Made by a program: the position numbers and the translations under genes. 33,808 nt of DNA, taken from IMG/VR virus record IMGVR_UViG_3300011445_000051, positions 1 to 33,808 of that record, one strand, 5' to 3'. This DNA is from a virus. Under the pieces are notes generated by a model, which saw only the letters and a program-made list of their open reading frames with translations, ran no database searches and was not told the origin of the DNA. This document shows, one piece after another, positions 1-5,576 of the stretch. How positions within the stretch are numbered: the first letter of the stretch is position 1; each line of letters starts with the position of its first letter.

Positions 1-462
1 GGGTGTTATTGCCCTATTTCCTGAGGATGGATAAGAAATAGCTAATGCTACTGGTCCAACTGAATTCAAGCTAAACCCTTCTCTATATTGAGGTTTTAAG
101 CCTTTTAGGAGTGCAATACGCTCGGAGGAAAACACTTCCCTGATATTACCTGTTACCTTACCTTTATAGACTATCGGCACCTCTCTACCTTCGATAGCAT
201 CAGCCAACATCTTACCCTCTAGAGTATCACCTAGTATATCCTTAGCGTATTCAACAGCTTGTTTATAATCAGGTTGTTGCATCCACCGATAATGTGATCT
301 CCATTCAACGTCAGCTACCTTAGCTGCACGCTCGACCATGAAGGACGTTCTGAGTAGACCTGATATGAACTTAAGCTGACGAGGTTTTAGAGGTTTGAAT
401 ACTGCTATGCGTTTGAGTTGATATGCACCTGGTAGGGAAACTGCATTATTGGCTGGAGGCAT
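1..462 (-). CDS. Terminase small subunit-like protein (3' truncated by window edge)
   Basis: The reading frame is open from an ATG at 462 to the left edge: 154 codons, no stop. Residues about 27-60 form a helix-turn-helix (RQLKFISGLLRTSFMVERAA, then VADVEWRSHYRWMQQPDY). Next comes the pattern typical of small terminase or phBC6A51-type homeodomain proteins: a helical stretch with LEGKMLADAIEG, then VPIVYKGKVTGNIREV, then RIALLKGLKPQYREG. Such proteins recognise phage DNA and hand it to the large terminase for packaging. The start is 3 nt after the stop of the replication initiator, so the two are probably co-transcribed. The large terminase should lie just beyond the left edge. Composition is AT-richer than the late genes. 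The family call rests on motif pattern only. Confidence 0.75.
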   Translation of the reverse strand, partial: MPPANNAVSLPGAYQLKRIAVFKPLKPRQLKFISGLLRTSFMVERAAKVADVEWRSHYRWMQQPDYKQAVEYAKDILGDTLEGKMLADAIEGREVPIVYKGKVTGNIREVFSSERIALLKGLKPQYREGFSLNSVGPVALAISYPSSGNRAITP

Positions 463-465
463 TAT

Positions 466-1059
466 TCAGTGTCCATTACCACGGCCAAGCCCGGCAATGT
501 CTAAAATGCTCGCAGCCGGCGCAAGGTCCTTGTTTTGTTCTATGATGCTATCCATGTATTTAAGTGCTTCGCATTTCTGTCTTGGGGGTTTATTCCTACT
601 TACCTGCTCCGAGTCTTCATTCTTAATTGCCAATTTAATTGGCTCTTCGCTCTGAGACTTAGGTTTAATTAATGGTTTATATGATGGTTCTGTGGTCGTT
701 TGGCGACCCACCCTTGGGTCGGCTGGCGACCCACCCCCGGTCACTTGGCGACCCACCCCCCCCGCACTGCGTTGGACTGGTAGGCAGTCACTGGCGAGTA
801 TATTGAGGTGATAAACGTGAGGCAATTGCACGCCATCCTTGAAACGTTCCTGGATAGTCAACAGATCCAATGCCACTAACTTCTTAATATTCTCTTTAAT
901 GGCAGTTCTGGACAGCTCGCAATGCTGCTCCATGTAACGATGAGACGGCCAACATACGCCATCGTCGTTGGCATTATCGGCAAGCTTGATAAGTACAAGC
1001 TTGGCTGAGGCACTGCCGACCTTCTGCTCGAATGCCCAGTTTATCGCTCGAATGCTCAT
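466..1059 (-). CDS. Winged-helix replication initiator, lambda O-like in plan
   Basis: A 197-residue protein. Residues 1-80 are a winged helix-turn-helix of the phage replication type: SIRAINWAFEQKVGSASAKL, then CWPSHRYMEQHCELSRTAIKENI. A low-complexity linker around residues 100-125 has two VGRQ units and is encoded by three DNA iterons. The C-terminal third is charged and would be the place for a helicase or loader contact. I start it at the ATG at 1059 because AGGGGG lies six bases upstream; an in-frame ATG at 1110 would put the leader hairpin inside the gene and lacks this site. Probable role: binding the iterons in its own gene and loading host replication proteins. No separate loader (P-like) is visible. 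The family call is inferred from domain order and the internal iterons. Confidence 0.7.
   Translation of the reverse strand: MSIRAINWAFEQKVGSASAKLVLIKLADNANDDGVCWPSHRYMEQHCELSRTAIKENIKKLVALDLLTIQERFKDGVQLPHVYHLNILASDCLPVQRSAGGVGRQVTGGGSPADPRVGRQTTTEPSYKPLIKPKSQSEEPIKLAIKNEDSEQVSRNKPPRQKCEALKYMDSIIEQNKDLAPAASILDIAGLGRGNGH
621..690. other. AT-rich stretch beside the iterons (candidate unwinding element)
   Basis: Positions 656-690 are about 74% A+T by hand count and include TTTAATTAATGG and TTTATAT; 621-645 is similar, with TTAATTGCCAATTTAATT. The stretch directly borders the last iteron at 694. In lambda-type origins the initiator bends the iterons and melts such a neighbouring region. It also codes for the linker of the initiator, so the composition could partly reflect Lys, Asn and Ile codons. 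Confidence 0.5.
694..758 (-). repeat. Three iterons, candidate phage replication origin
   Basis: Three direct copies of GGGTGGGTCGCCANNNGACC (minus strand) lie at 739-758, 717-736 and 694-713. Seventeen of 20 positions are identical in all three. Spacings are 22 and 23 bp, about two helical turns, so all sites face the same side. Each copy contains the inverted arms GGTC and GACC. They sit inside the initiator gene and are followed by AT-rich DNA, the arrangement of lambda ori inside gene O. The origin function is inference; the repeats are read directly. Confidence 0.7.
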
Positions 1060-1067
1060 TTTAACCC

Positions 1068-1108
1068 CCTGCAAGGTTAGGCAGAGGGCGGGAGTGCAGG
1101 CTCCCGCC
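1068..1108 (-). promoter_or_regulatory. Leader hairpin whose loop matches the Shine-Dalgarno (possible pseudoknot)
   Basis: GGCGGGAG (1087-1094) and CTCCCGCC (1101-1108) form a perfect 8-bp stem with a 6-nt loop. On the minus-strand mRNA the loop reads CCTGCA, exactly complementary to TGCAGG (1073-1068), which overlaps the AGGGGG ribosome site of the initiator gene. Loop-to-SD pairing would make a pseudoknot that could limit initiator translation. Pairing is seen in the sequence; control is inferred. Confidence 0.45.
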
Positions 1109-1136
1109 ATGCCATTGATATTACTGACCCCACAAT

Positions 1137-1165
1137 ACGCTAGTTTTATCGCTCTCTAATGTCAA
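1137..1165 (-). promoter_or_regulatory. Candidate sigma70 promoter for the replication and terminase genes
   Basis: A consensus -35 TTGACA (1165-1160) is followed, after a 17-bp spacer, by TAGCGT (1142-1137), which keeps only the first two and last bases of a -10 box. It lies upstream of the leader hairpin and initiator start. The -35 is strong and the -10 weak, as in a promoter needing activation or kept low. Confidence 0.4.
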
Positions 1166-1198
1166 CCATAAATTCATCGGGCATTCCTGAGAAAACAA

Positions 1199-1278
1199 GG
1201 CATTATTGCCTGACTCAATAATATCGCATACTTACAAGCCAAGTGATAGCTAGTGCAAATAAACATGGCACTATTGCC
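1199..1278. repeat. Two near-palindromic operator-like repeats between divergent promoters
   Basis: GGCATTATTGCC (1199-1210) and GGCACTATTGCC (1267-1278) share 18 of 20 bases over AACA[A/T]GGCA[T/C]TATTGCCTGA. Each has inverted half-sites GGCA and TGCC around four bases. The second ends 9 bp before the rightward -35 box; the first lies 34 bp from the leftward -35. This looks like a pair of repressor sites, plausibly for the Cro/CI-like protein at 3041-3250, though nothing proves the pairing. The rest of 1060-1389 holds no convincing gene. A weaker inverted repeat, GCGCA (1321-1325) and TGCGC (1334-1338), overlaps the expected start of rightward transcription. Confidence 0.45.
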
Positions 1279-1287
1279 TGAATTTCC

Positions 1288-1316
1288 TTGACTGCTACGC
1301 TATGTGAATGTAATGT
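1288..1316 (+). promoter_or_regulatory. Rightward early promoter (sigma70-like)
   Basis: TTGACT at 1288-1293, a 17-bp spacer and TAATGT at 1311-1316 make a good host-type promoter facing the early operon. Transcription should begin near 1323, about 65 bases ahead of the first gene at 1390. An operator-like repeat abuts the -35 side. Confidence 0.6.
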
Positions 1317-1389
1317 TATTGCGCACTTAGACTTGCGCTGTTATCTGGCATGAGTCCTGCTTTAATGGGAGTGCAAAGGGGGAACGAAA

Positions 1390-1569
1390 ATGGAAAAACT
1401 AGCATTGACATATGAAGACTTCTCTAAGGAAACTGGCTGGCTTGCGCAGTATGTTAGGACATTCGACAAAGGGCTTTTAGCATACTCAGACAATGCTATC
1501 TATATCGCCACTTGGAATGATGCTTTTGCGATGGATATGAACAATCAACGATGGAAACTAGGTTTCTAA
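1390..1569 (+). CDS. Hypothetical early protein, 59 aa
   Basis: The first gene of the rightward operon. The ATG at 1390 follows a strong ribosome site (AGGGGG seven bases upstream) and the frame ends in TAA at 1567-1569. The small acidic protein begins MEKLALTYEDFSKETGW and is rich in aromatic residues (several Tyr and Trp, ending WKLGF). It has no membrane segment or cysteine motif, and I do not recognise the family. First position after an early promoter fits a small host-interacting or anti-defence protein, but that is context only. Confidence 0.6.
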   Translation: MEKLALTYEDFSKETGWLAQYVRTFDKGLLAYSDNAIYIATWNDAFAMDMNNQRWKLGF

Positions 1570-1586
1570 CACCAACGTGCTCAACA

Positions 1587-1602
1587 CCCGCTGCCAAGCG
1601 GG
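1587..1602 (+). promoter_or_regulatory. Hairpin just upstream of the ardC start
   Basis: CCCGCT, loop GCCA, AGCGGG: a perfect 6-bp GC-rich stem with a tetraloop in the 54-bp gap between the 59-aa gene and the ArdC gene. It ends about 10 bases before the AGGGAG ribosome site. There is no T-tract, so a role in translation or mRNA stability is more likely than termination. Confidence 0.4.
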
Positions 1603-1623
1603 AGAATGGAAAGGGAGAAAGAA

Positions 1624-2517
1624 ATGGATGTTTACAAAATGATAACGGACAGAGTAGTCGAGTCATTAGAGAAAGGCGCCGTACCTTGGCAAAAACCGTG
1701 GGCTGGCGGCAAGTCTGGAATGCCTCGTAATTTTGTCTCGACAAAGGCATATCGTGGTATCAATGTTTTCTTACTATCCTACACTTCGCATTGCTTAGGA
1801 TACCAGTCCCCGTTTTGGGTGTCGTATAAGCAAGCCGCAAGTCTCGGTGGTAATGTCCGCAAAGGTGAAAAGTCTCAATGTCCTGTCGTGTTCTTTAGTA
1901 CCATTGAGAAGAAAGAAGTTAACGAAGACGGTGAACATGATACCTTTGCAATGCTTCGCTACACTCCAATGTTCAACACGGACCAATGCGAAGGTCTCAA
2001 GGTTCCAGACTTGAGTGAAGCACCCAAGAAAGACCATGAGAAGATAGACTCAGCGGAAAAGATAGTCGCCGCCATGCCATGCGCGCCAACCATCAATGTA
2101 AGACCGTCTAACAAAGCATTTTACTCGCCGCTTAATGACTCGGTTACGGTTCCCGAACTTGGTCAATTCGATAACCCTGAATTGTTCTATGCGACGTTAT
2201 TCCATGAACTAGGGCATAGCACTGGGCATGAGACGCGGCTGAACCGTGACTTGAACAACCAACATGGGTTTGGTTCCCATGAGTATAGCAAAGAAGAGCT
2301 AGTCGCTGAGTTCTGCGCATCTTACCTATGCGGCATCGCTGGCATTGAGAACCGCACTCTTGAGAACCAAGCCGCTTACATCAATTGTTGGTTGACCATC
2401 CTTAAAGACCAGAAGCAAAAGAAATGGTTGACATGGGCGGCGTCTCAAGCACAAAAAGCGGCTGACTATATTCAAGGCATAACTGCGGTCAAGACTGATG
2501 AGCAGATAGCCGCTTAG
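1624..2517 (+). CDS. ardC: ArdC-type antirestriction protein (ssDNA-binding plus metallopeptidase-like domains)
   Basis: A 297-residue, two-domain protein. Residues 1-130 match the ArdC N-terminal (DUF1738) domain: VVESLEKGAVPWQKPW, then the NFVSTKAYRGINVFLLS block, then PFWVSYKQAASLGGNVRKGE and PVVFF. Residues about 155-285 match the MPTase-PolyVal domain, with a zinc motif HELGHSTGH (194-202) and a downstream EELVAEF (224-230) that should supply the third ligand. Family members bind single-stranded DNA and protect incoming plasmid or phage DNA from restriction. I use the ATG at 1624 because AGGGAG precedes it at proper spacing; the ATG at 1606 has the ribosome site too close. Hairpins lie on both sides, and the leader style recalls conjugative elements, so acquisition from one is plausible. 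Confidence 0.85.
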   Translation: MDVYKMITDRVVESLEKGAVPWQKPWAGGKSGMPRNFVSTKAYRGINVFLLSYTSHCLGYQSPFWVSYKQAASLGGNVRKGEKSQCPVVFFSTIEKKEVNEDGEHDTFAMLRYTPMFNTDQCEGLKVPDLSEAPKKDHEKIDSAEKIVAAMPCAPTINVRPSNKAFYSPLNDSVTVPELGQFDNPELFYATLFHELGHSTGHETRLNRDLNNQHGFGSHEYSKEELVAEFCASYLCGIAGIENRTLENQAAYINCWLTILKDQKQKKWLTWAASQAQKAADYIQGITAVKTDEQIAA

Positions 2518-2518
2518 C

Positions 2519-2595
2519 CTTGCCCCTCGTCCCTTTCCAGGGGCAAGCGCCGTGAGTCTGGCAACTCACCAAGCCCGCCGGCGATACGGGCGGGC
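2519..2595 (+). promoter_or_regulatory. Cluster of three consecutive hairpins after ardC
   Basis: The 111-bp gap after ardC holds three inverted repeats in a row: CTTGCCCCT with AGGGGCAAG (2519-2527 and 2539-2547), GTGAGT with ACTCAC (2552-2557 and 2564-2569), and GCCCGCC with GGCGGGC (2573-2579 and 2589-2595). None is followed by a U-tract. They could attenuate or process the operon transcript, or form a small structured RNA. A good ribosome site (GGAGG) for the next gene follows at once. Confidence 0.45.
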
Positions 2596-2628
2596 ATTAA
2601 ACTAACTCAAGAGGACGGAGGCAAAACC

Positions 2629-2913
2629 ATGAAAACTCCTAACTGCACACAATTAGATTCCCTGCTGGCTATGGCGCCAGGCGAAGCATTCCAGGACCGT
2701 GATTCATGGCGCAAGTTGGCGTTTTGGGCTGAAGAACAATACTCGTCAGTCGAGGCCCAGCGCGACGAACTTGCGGACGCAGTACGCACGCTATTGAATA
2801 TAGAAGGTCCGGCCAAACATGGCGCAACATTCAAAGCATGGCATGGCCTTGACGTTGAATGGCATTTCAACAAAGCCCGCGCCGCCCTCGCCAAACTGGA
2901 GGCAAAGAAATGA
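2629..2913 (+). CDS. Hypothetical early protein, 94 aa
   Basis: The ATG at 2629 sits eight bases after GGAGG. The protein is acidic to neutral and mostly helical, with AFWAEEQYSSVEAQRDELAD (about 33-52) and a basic end (NKARAALAKLEAKK). It has no cysteine pair, signal peptide or membrane segment. It overlaps the next gene by ATGA. The family is unrecognised; helical early phage proteins of this size often bind other proteins, but nothing here shows a role. Confidence 0.65.
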   Translation: MKTPNCTQLDSLLAMAPGEAFQDRDSWRKLAFWAEEQYSSVEAQRDELADAVRTLLNIEGPAKHGATFKAWHGLDVEWHFNKARAALAKLEAKK

Positions 2914-3044
2914 AAGACCTAGACGTTTACCTGCTGCTATTCCTAGTTATCATCGGCATCGGCTCATGTAGCATTTACAACGTCACCAAGGTCGATGCCG
3001 AGGTGACGCGCATGATTGAGCAGTCCCTACAGGTGAAACGATGA
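2910..3044 (+). CDS. Small single-span membrane protein, 44 aa
   Basis: Begins at the ATG at 2910 inside the stop of the previous gene (ATGA overlap), with GGAGG upstream. Residues about 7-25 (YLLLFLVIIGIGSCSIYNV) form one hydrophobic span containing one cysteine, followed by a short charged tail. Probably an inner-membrane microprotein of unknown function, translated by coupling within the operon. Confidence 0.6.
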   Translation: MKDLDVYLLLFLVIIGIGSCSIYNVTKVDAEVTRMIEQSLQVKR

Positions 3045-3250
3045 TAAAGTCAGGCGCCGATCTTCGCCATGAGCGTAAAGCCCTGGGCATAACTCAAACT
3101 AAGTTTGCCCAGGTGTGTGACGTAGCCAGGAATACCATTATCGAGTGGGAGAAACGAGACAAGCTCCCTTTTGTCCTGGCCCTTGGGCTAACTCAATTAA
3201 CTCAACAATTGACCTTGAGACAGATAATAGGAGGCCAGGATGAAACTTGA
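3041..3250 (+). CDS. Cro/CI-type helix-turn-helix regulator, 69 aa
   Basis: Residues 4-45 fit an HTH_XRE fold: ADLRHERKALGITQTKFAQV (first helices), CDVARNTIIEWEKRDKLP (recognition helix and following turn). The protein is short, as expected for a Cro-like DNA-binding domain with no oligomerisation or cleavage domain. It starts with ATGATA overlapping the previous TGA, and its end overlaps the next gene by 11 bases. A natural target would be the paired near-palindromes at 1199-1278, but that link is inferred. With no integrase in the window it is not evidence for lysogeny; it may time early expression. Confidence 0.7.
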   Translation: MIKSGADLRHERKALGITQTKFAQVCDVARNTIIEWEKRDKLPFVLALGLTQLTQQLTLRQIIGGQDET

Positions 3251-3341
3251 AAGAGGATCGCCGCTAGGACCAATTATCGGGCTGGCGTTTTGCCTGATGT
3301 TTTGGGCTTTGGTGTGGGCGTTTATCAGCGCGCTGGTATGA
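3240..3341 (+). CDS. Membrane microprotein, 33 aa
   Basis: The ATG at 3240 is preceded by GGAGG inside the end of the regulator gene. After a short basic start (MKLERGSPLG), residues about 11-33 are nearly all hydrophobic (PIIGLAFCLMFWALVWAFIS), giving one membrane span. Its good ribosome site and position support it. Function unknown. Confidence 0.5.
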   Translation: MKLERGSPLGPIIGLAFCLMFWALVWAFISALV

Positions 3342-3349
3342 GGGGTGAA

Positions 3350-3535
3350 ATGACAAAGAAAACCATCCTTGAACTCATCACGTTAATGGCGAGTTTCAAA
3401 ACCACGGCATCGGCAACAATAGCCGATATGGGCGACTATGACAAGATTTTATCAGGCACTAAAAACAGCGGCAAGCTGCGCCGACTATCGCTGGACATTA
3501 CCCGCAAGCTGGCCGAGTTGCGCGCTGGCAAATAA
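3350..3535 (+). CDS. Hypothetical early protein, 61 aa
   Basis: I choose the ATG at 3350, five bases after AGGGG; an in-frame ATG at 3338 overlaps the previous stop but lacks the spacing. The protein (MTKKTILELITLMASFKTTA and on) is small, helical and basic at its C-terminus (KLRRLSLDITRKLAELRAGK). No known motif is seen. It could be a small DNA- or protein-binding helix bundle. Confidence 0.55.
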   Translation: MTKKTILELITLMASFKTTASATIADMGDYDKILSGTKNSGKLRRLSLDITRKLAELRAGK

Positions 3536-3551
3536 GGACGGAGGCAAGTTT

Positions 3552-3824
3552 ATGGCAAGACAACAGTGTCAATTTTGTAGCATATATTACACCCCGCCTA
3601 AATTCTATCGGTCCCCTAGCCAGTCCTGTGATAGATGCTGGCTGGAGATTAACGCGCAACTATCAAGGGAAGGAAGCAAAATGAAAGAATATCCGCATGA
3701 ATGCGATACCGACTACGAATATGAAAAGATTGGGGAGGCACAACGCCTAGCCCATGACGAAGGCATATGTAAGCCGCCTTGTGATTATTGCGAGGCTGAA
3801 GCCAAAGAAACGGGGGAGAAATGA
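3552..3824 (+). CDS. Cysteine-rich putative zinc protein, 90 aa
   Basis: The ATG at 3552 follows GGAGG at good spacing. The N-terminal half has a CQFCSIYY pair and a CDRCW pair, enough for a four-cysteine zinc ribbon. The C-terminal half is acidic with a second Cys group (CDTDY, then CKPPCDYCEAEA). An internal ATG at 3681 with its own AAGGAAG site could also yield the last 47 residues separately. It overlaps the next gene by ATGA. Zinc binding is inferred from cysteine spacing. Confidence 0.6.
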   Translation: MARQQCQFCSIYYTPPKFYRSPSQSCDRCWLEINAQLSREGSKMKEYPHECDTDYEYEKIGEAQRLAHDEGICKPPCDYCEAEAKETGEK

Positions 3825-4504
3825 GCGAGCAACTATACAGCCAAGCCCTGAGCGTTTTAGACAACGCCAAGCTGATACCGGCGGCCCGCACCGACGAGGA
3901 TTATAGCGCCCTGGGCCACTTCATTGTTCACTGTAAACGCCTTATCGCCAAGATAACCGAAGCCCATAAACCGAGTATCCAAGCTGCCCATGACTCCCAC
4001 AAAGCGGCAATAGCCCTGCGGGATAGCCATGTTCAGCCCATTACCGCGGCTTTAAGGATCGTTGAGCCGCTGGCGCTGGCTTACAAGCAAGCCAAGGATG
4101 CCGAGGCATGGGCAGAGACAAATAAATTACTAGGTACTGCCCGTTGGATTAAGGAGGCCACAGCCCTAGCCGATGCCGAAGCCCTGGAAGCTATGGGCTT
4201 TGCCGAGGACGCCGATGCCAAGCTGGCCGAAGCCGTGGCCCCAACGCGCATAACGCCTATTACAAGCACGCTGCCAAAGGTGCCTGGCTTGTCTACTCGA
4301 AAACGCTGGACAGCCCGCATAACGGACGCCAGGGCCGTCAAACGCGACTATTGCCAGCCGTCCGAGTCTGCCATCAAGGCCAAGGTCGACAATGCGTTCT
4401 ATAAAGTGTCTCAAGTGACCCCGGAAATGATACAAGCATTACAGGACGAGGTTGGGGGGATCGTGGTTGAAGAAGTCGAAACGATGGTAGGACGGACGAA
4501 ATGA
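3821..4504 (+). CDS. Helical phage protein of early replication region, 227 aa
   Basis: Residues 1-150 are helical and Ala-rich with long coiled-coil-like runs (KQAKDAEAWAETNKLL; LADAEALEAMGFAEDADAKL). Residues about 160-195 contain RKRWTARITDARAVKRDYC, and the end is acidic and amphipathic. The architecture (long helix, then a W-containing strand segment, then an alpha end) resembles proteins found beside ssDNA-annealing or SSB genes in phage early operons, and an SSB-like gene lies two genes downstream. The exact family is not recognised. ATGA overlaps both neighbours. Confidence 0.6.
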   Translation: MSEQLYSQALSVLDNAKLIPAARTDEDYSALGHFIVHCKRLIAKITEAHKPSIQAAHDSHKAAIALRDSHVQPITAALRIVEPLALAYKQAKDAEAWAETNKLLGTARWIKEATALADAEALEAMGFAEDADAKLAEAVAPTRITPITSTLPKVPGLSTRKRWTARITDARAVKRDYCQPSESAIKAKVDNAFYKVSQVTPEMIQALQDEVGGIVVEEVETMVGRTK

Positions 4505-4848
4505 GCAACCTTAGCCTGCTGGAGCGGCGCATTGTGGCTGCGGAAAAGTTAGGCGAGTCCTGGGCTGAGTTACATGCCACTTGGATGCAGCTCGACGACG
4601 CAAAAAAGAATGTCCTAGCCGCGCTTATGAATGACCTGGACGACGGCGAAAAGAGCGAGGCAAAGCTGGATAGACTGGCAAGGGGAAGCAAAGAATACAA
4701 AGACTATTGCACTAACCTGGCACTTGCCAAAGGCGCCGAGCTAAGGGCTAAGGTCAAGTATGAGTGCGCACGCGACTACTTTGAAGCTGGACGTTCGGCG
4801 GAAGCAACGGAAAGAGCAAAATTAACGCATCTCAACCATATTCCATGA
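4501..4848 (+). CDS. Hypothetical helical early protein, 115 aa
   Basis: Starts by ATGA overlap with the preceding gene. Highly charged and helical throughout (LLERRIVAAEKLGESWAELH; MNDLDDGEKSEAKLDRLARG), consistent with a coiled coil. One CxxN segment (YCTNLALAKG) and one later Cys do not make a metal site. It probably acts with the similarly helical product of the upstream gene, judged only from co-translation. Family unrecognised. Confidence 0.55.
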   Translation: MSNLSLLERRIVAAEKLGESWAELHATWMQLDDAKKNVLAALMNDLDDGEKSEAKLDRLARGSKEYKDYCTNLALAKGAELRAKVKYECARDYFEAGRSAEATERAKLTHLNHIP

Positions 4849-4858
4849 GGGGGGAAAC

Positions 4859-5413
4859 ATGCCAATTATCGAGGTCGACGCATCAACCAAAGAGCCGAGA
4901 ATATATCAAGGTCGTAAAAAATGGGGGGTAAAACCAAAAGGCGAGGACGGCTGGTTAAATATGTTCTGTGATTTTCGACCTATGAAAAACATGCGATTTC
5001 AGGTGTCCATCAAAGAAACTCAAGGCAAAGATGGCAGGGTGTTCCGGGATGCCGAGATCATCGGTCCAGTAGGTCTAGCGCCAGACACACCACCACCGGC
5101 ACCACCACCTCAGTCACCATCCGTAGAGGCGCAATTCAATCAGCTTAAACCCAATTCATATGCCGAGGCACCACGAAATAGCAAAATTCCCTGGTCCGAC
5201 TGGTCTTTAGTGTGCAGAGCCGCCCATGAGCTGGCTTGCTTGCTGGAGCCTGACGACCAAGGCGAGCATATCTGTGAGCGGTCCAATGCCAGAGCCGCCC
5301 TGGTCAATACCGTGATGATAGCTTTCAGTAACGGCAAACTGGAAACCCCGATCGAAGCCGGTCCCGTCGGTGATGGTGATGCTGAGGGCAAAGAAGATGA
5401 CATCCCCTGGTAA
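4859..5413 (+). CDS. SSB-like protein with a DIPW C-terminal tip, 184 aa
   Basis: The ATG at 4859 follows GAGGGGGG. Residues 1-72 are beta-rich with a core such as GWLNMFCDFRPMKNMRFQVS followed by DGRVFRDAEI, plausible for an OB-fold. A proline-rich linker follows (PDTPPPAPPPQSP, 76-87), then a second region around 105-165 with paired Cys and His (CRAAHELACLLE). The protein ends GDGDAEGKEDDIPW. An acidic linker ending in D-D-I-P-aromatic is the hallmark of bacterial SSB tails (E. coli ends DDDIPF), which recruit replication and repair enzymes. Role: probably coating ssDNA at the phage fork and recruiting host or phage partners. The tip is clear; the OB-fold is inferred. Confidence 0.6.
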   Translation: MPIIEVDASTKEPRIYQGRKKWGVKPKGEDGWLNMFCDFRPMKNMRFQVSIKETQGKDGRVFRDAEIIGPVGLAPDTPPPAPPPQSPSVEAQFNQLKPNSYAEAPRNSKIPWSDWSLVCRAAHELACLLEPDDQGEHICERSNARAALVNTVMIAFSNGKLETPIEAGPVGDGDAEGKEDDIPW

Positions 5414-5576
5414 AACCAAGAAACGCAAACGCAAATACTGGTATGAAATTACCACAACCGAATGCGTATTGTGCGGTAGGGGTAAGGAATACAGAGAGCG
5501 CAAGTATGGACGCAAGCCAGCCGCCGCCAAACGCTACCGCTACGAGCAATTTGCCTGCGATGGACACTTTTTATGA
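5397..5576 (+). CDS. Basic zinc-knuckle protein, 59 aa
   Basis: The ATG at 5397 lies in the last codons of the SSB-like gene with GAGGG upstream. After a very basic start (SPGKTKKRKRKYWYE) comes CVLCGRGKEYRERKYGRKP and, near the end, CDGH, giving a C-x2-C...C-x2-H zinc site. Small proteins with the CxxCG...EYRER...P...CxxHF pattern are common in phage early operons; they are likely nucleic-acid binders. Its first bases repeat almost exactly at the start of the following gene. Confidence 0.65.
   Translation: MTSPGKTKKRKRKYWYEITTTECVLCGRGKEYRERKYGRKPAAAKRYRYEQFACDGHFL

Noticed and set aside
1060-1110. ATG at 1110 as the start of the replication gene
   Set aside because: It would translate through the leader hairpin, and the ATG at 1059 has a much better ribosome site and the domain boundary.
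3041-3250. HTH regulator as evidence for a temperate phage
   Set aside because: No integrase, excisionase or attachment site is visible in the window; a Cro-like protein alone does not show lysogeny.
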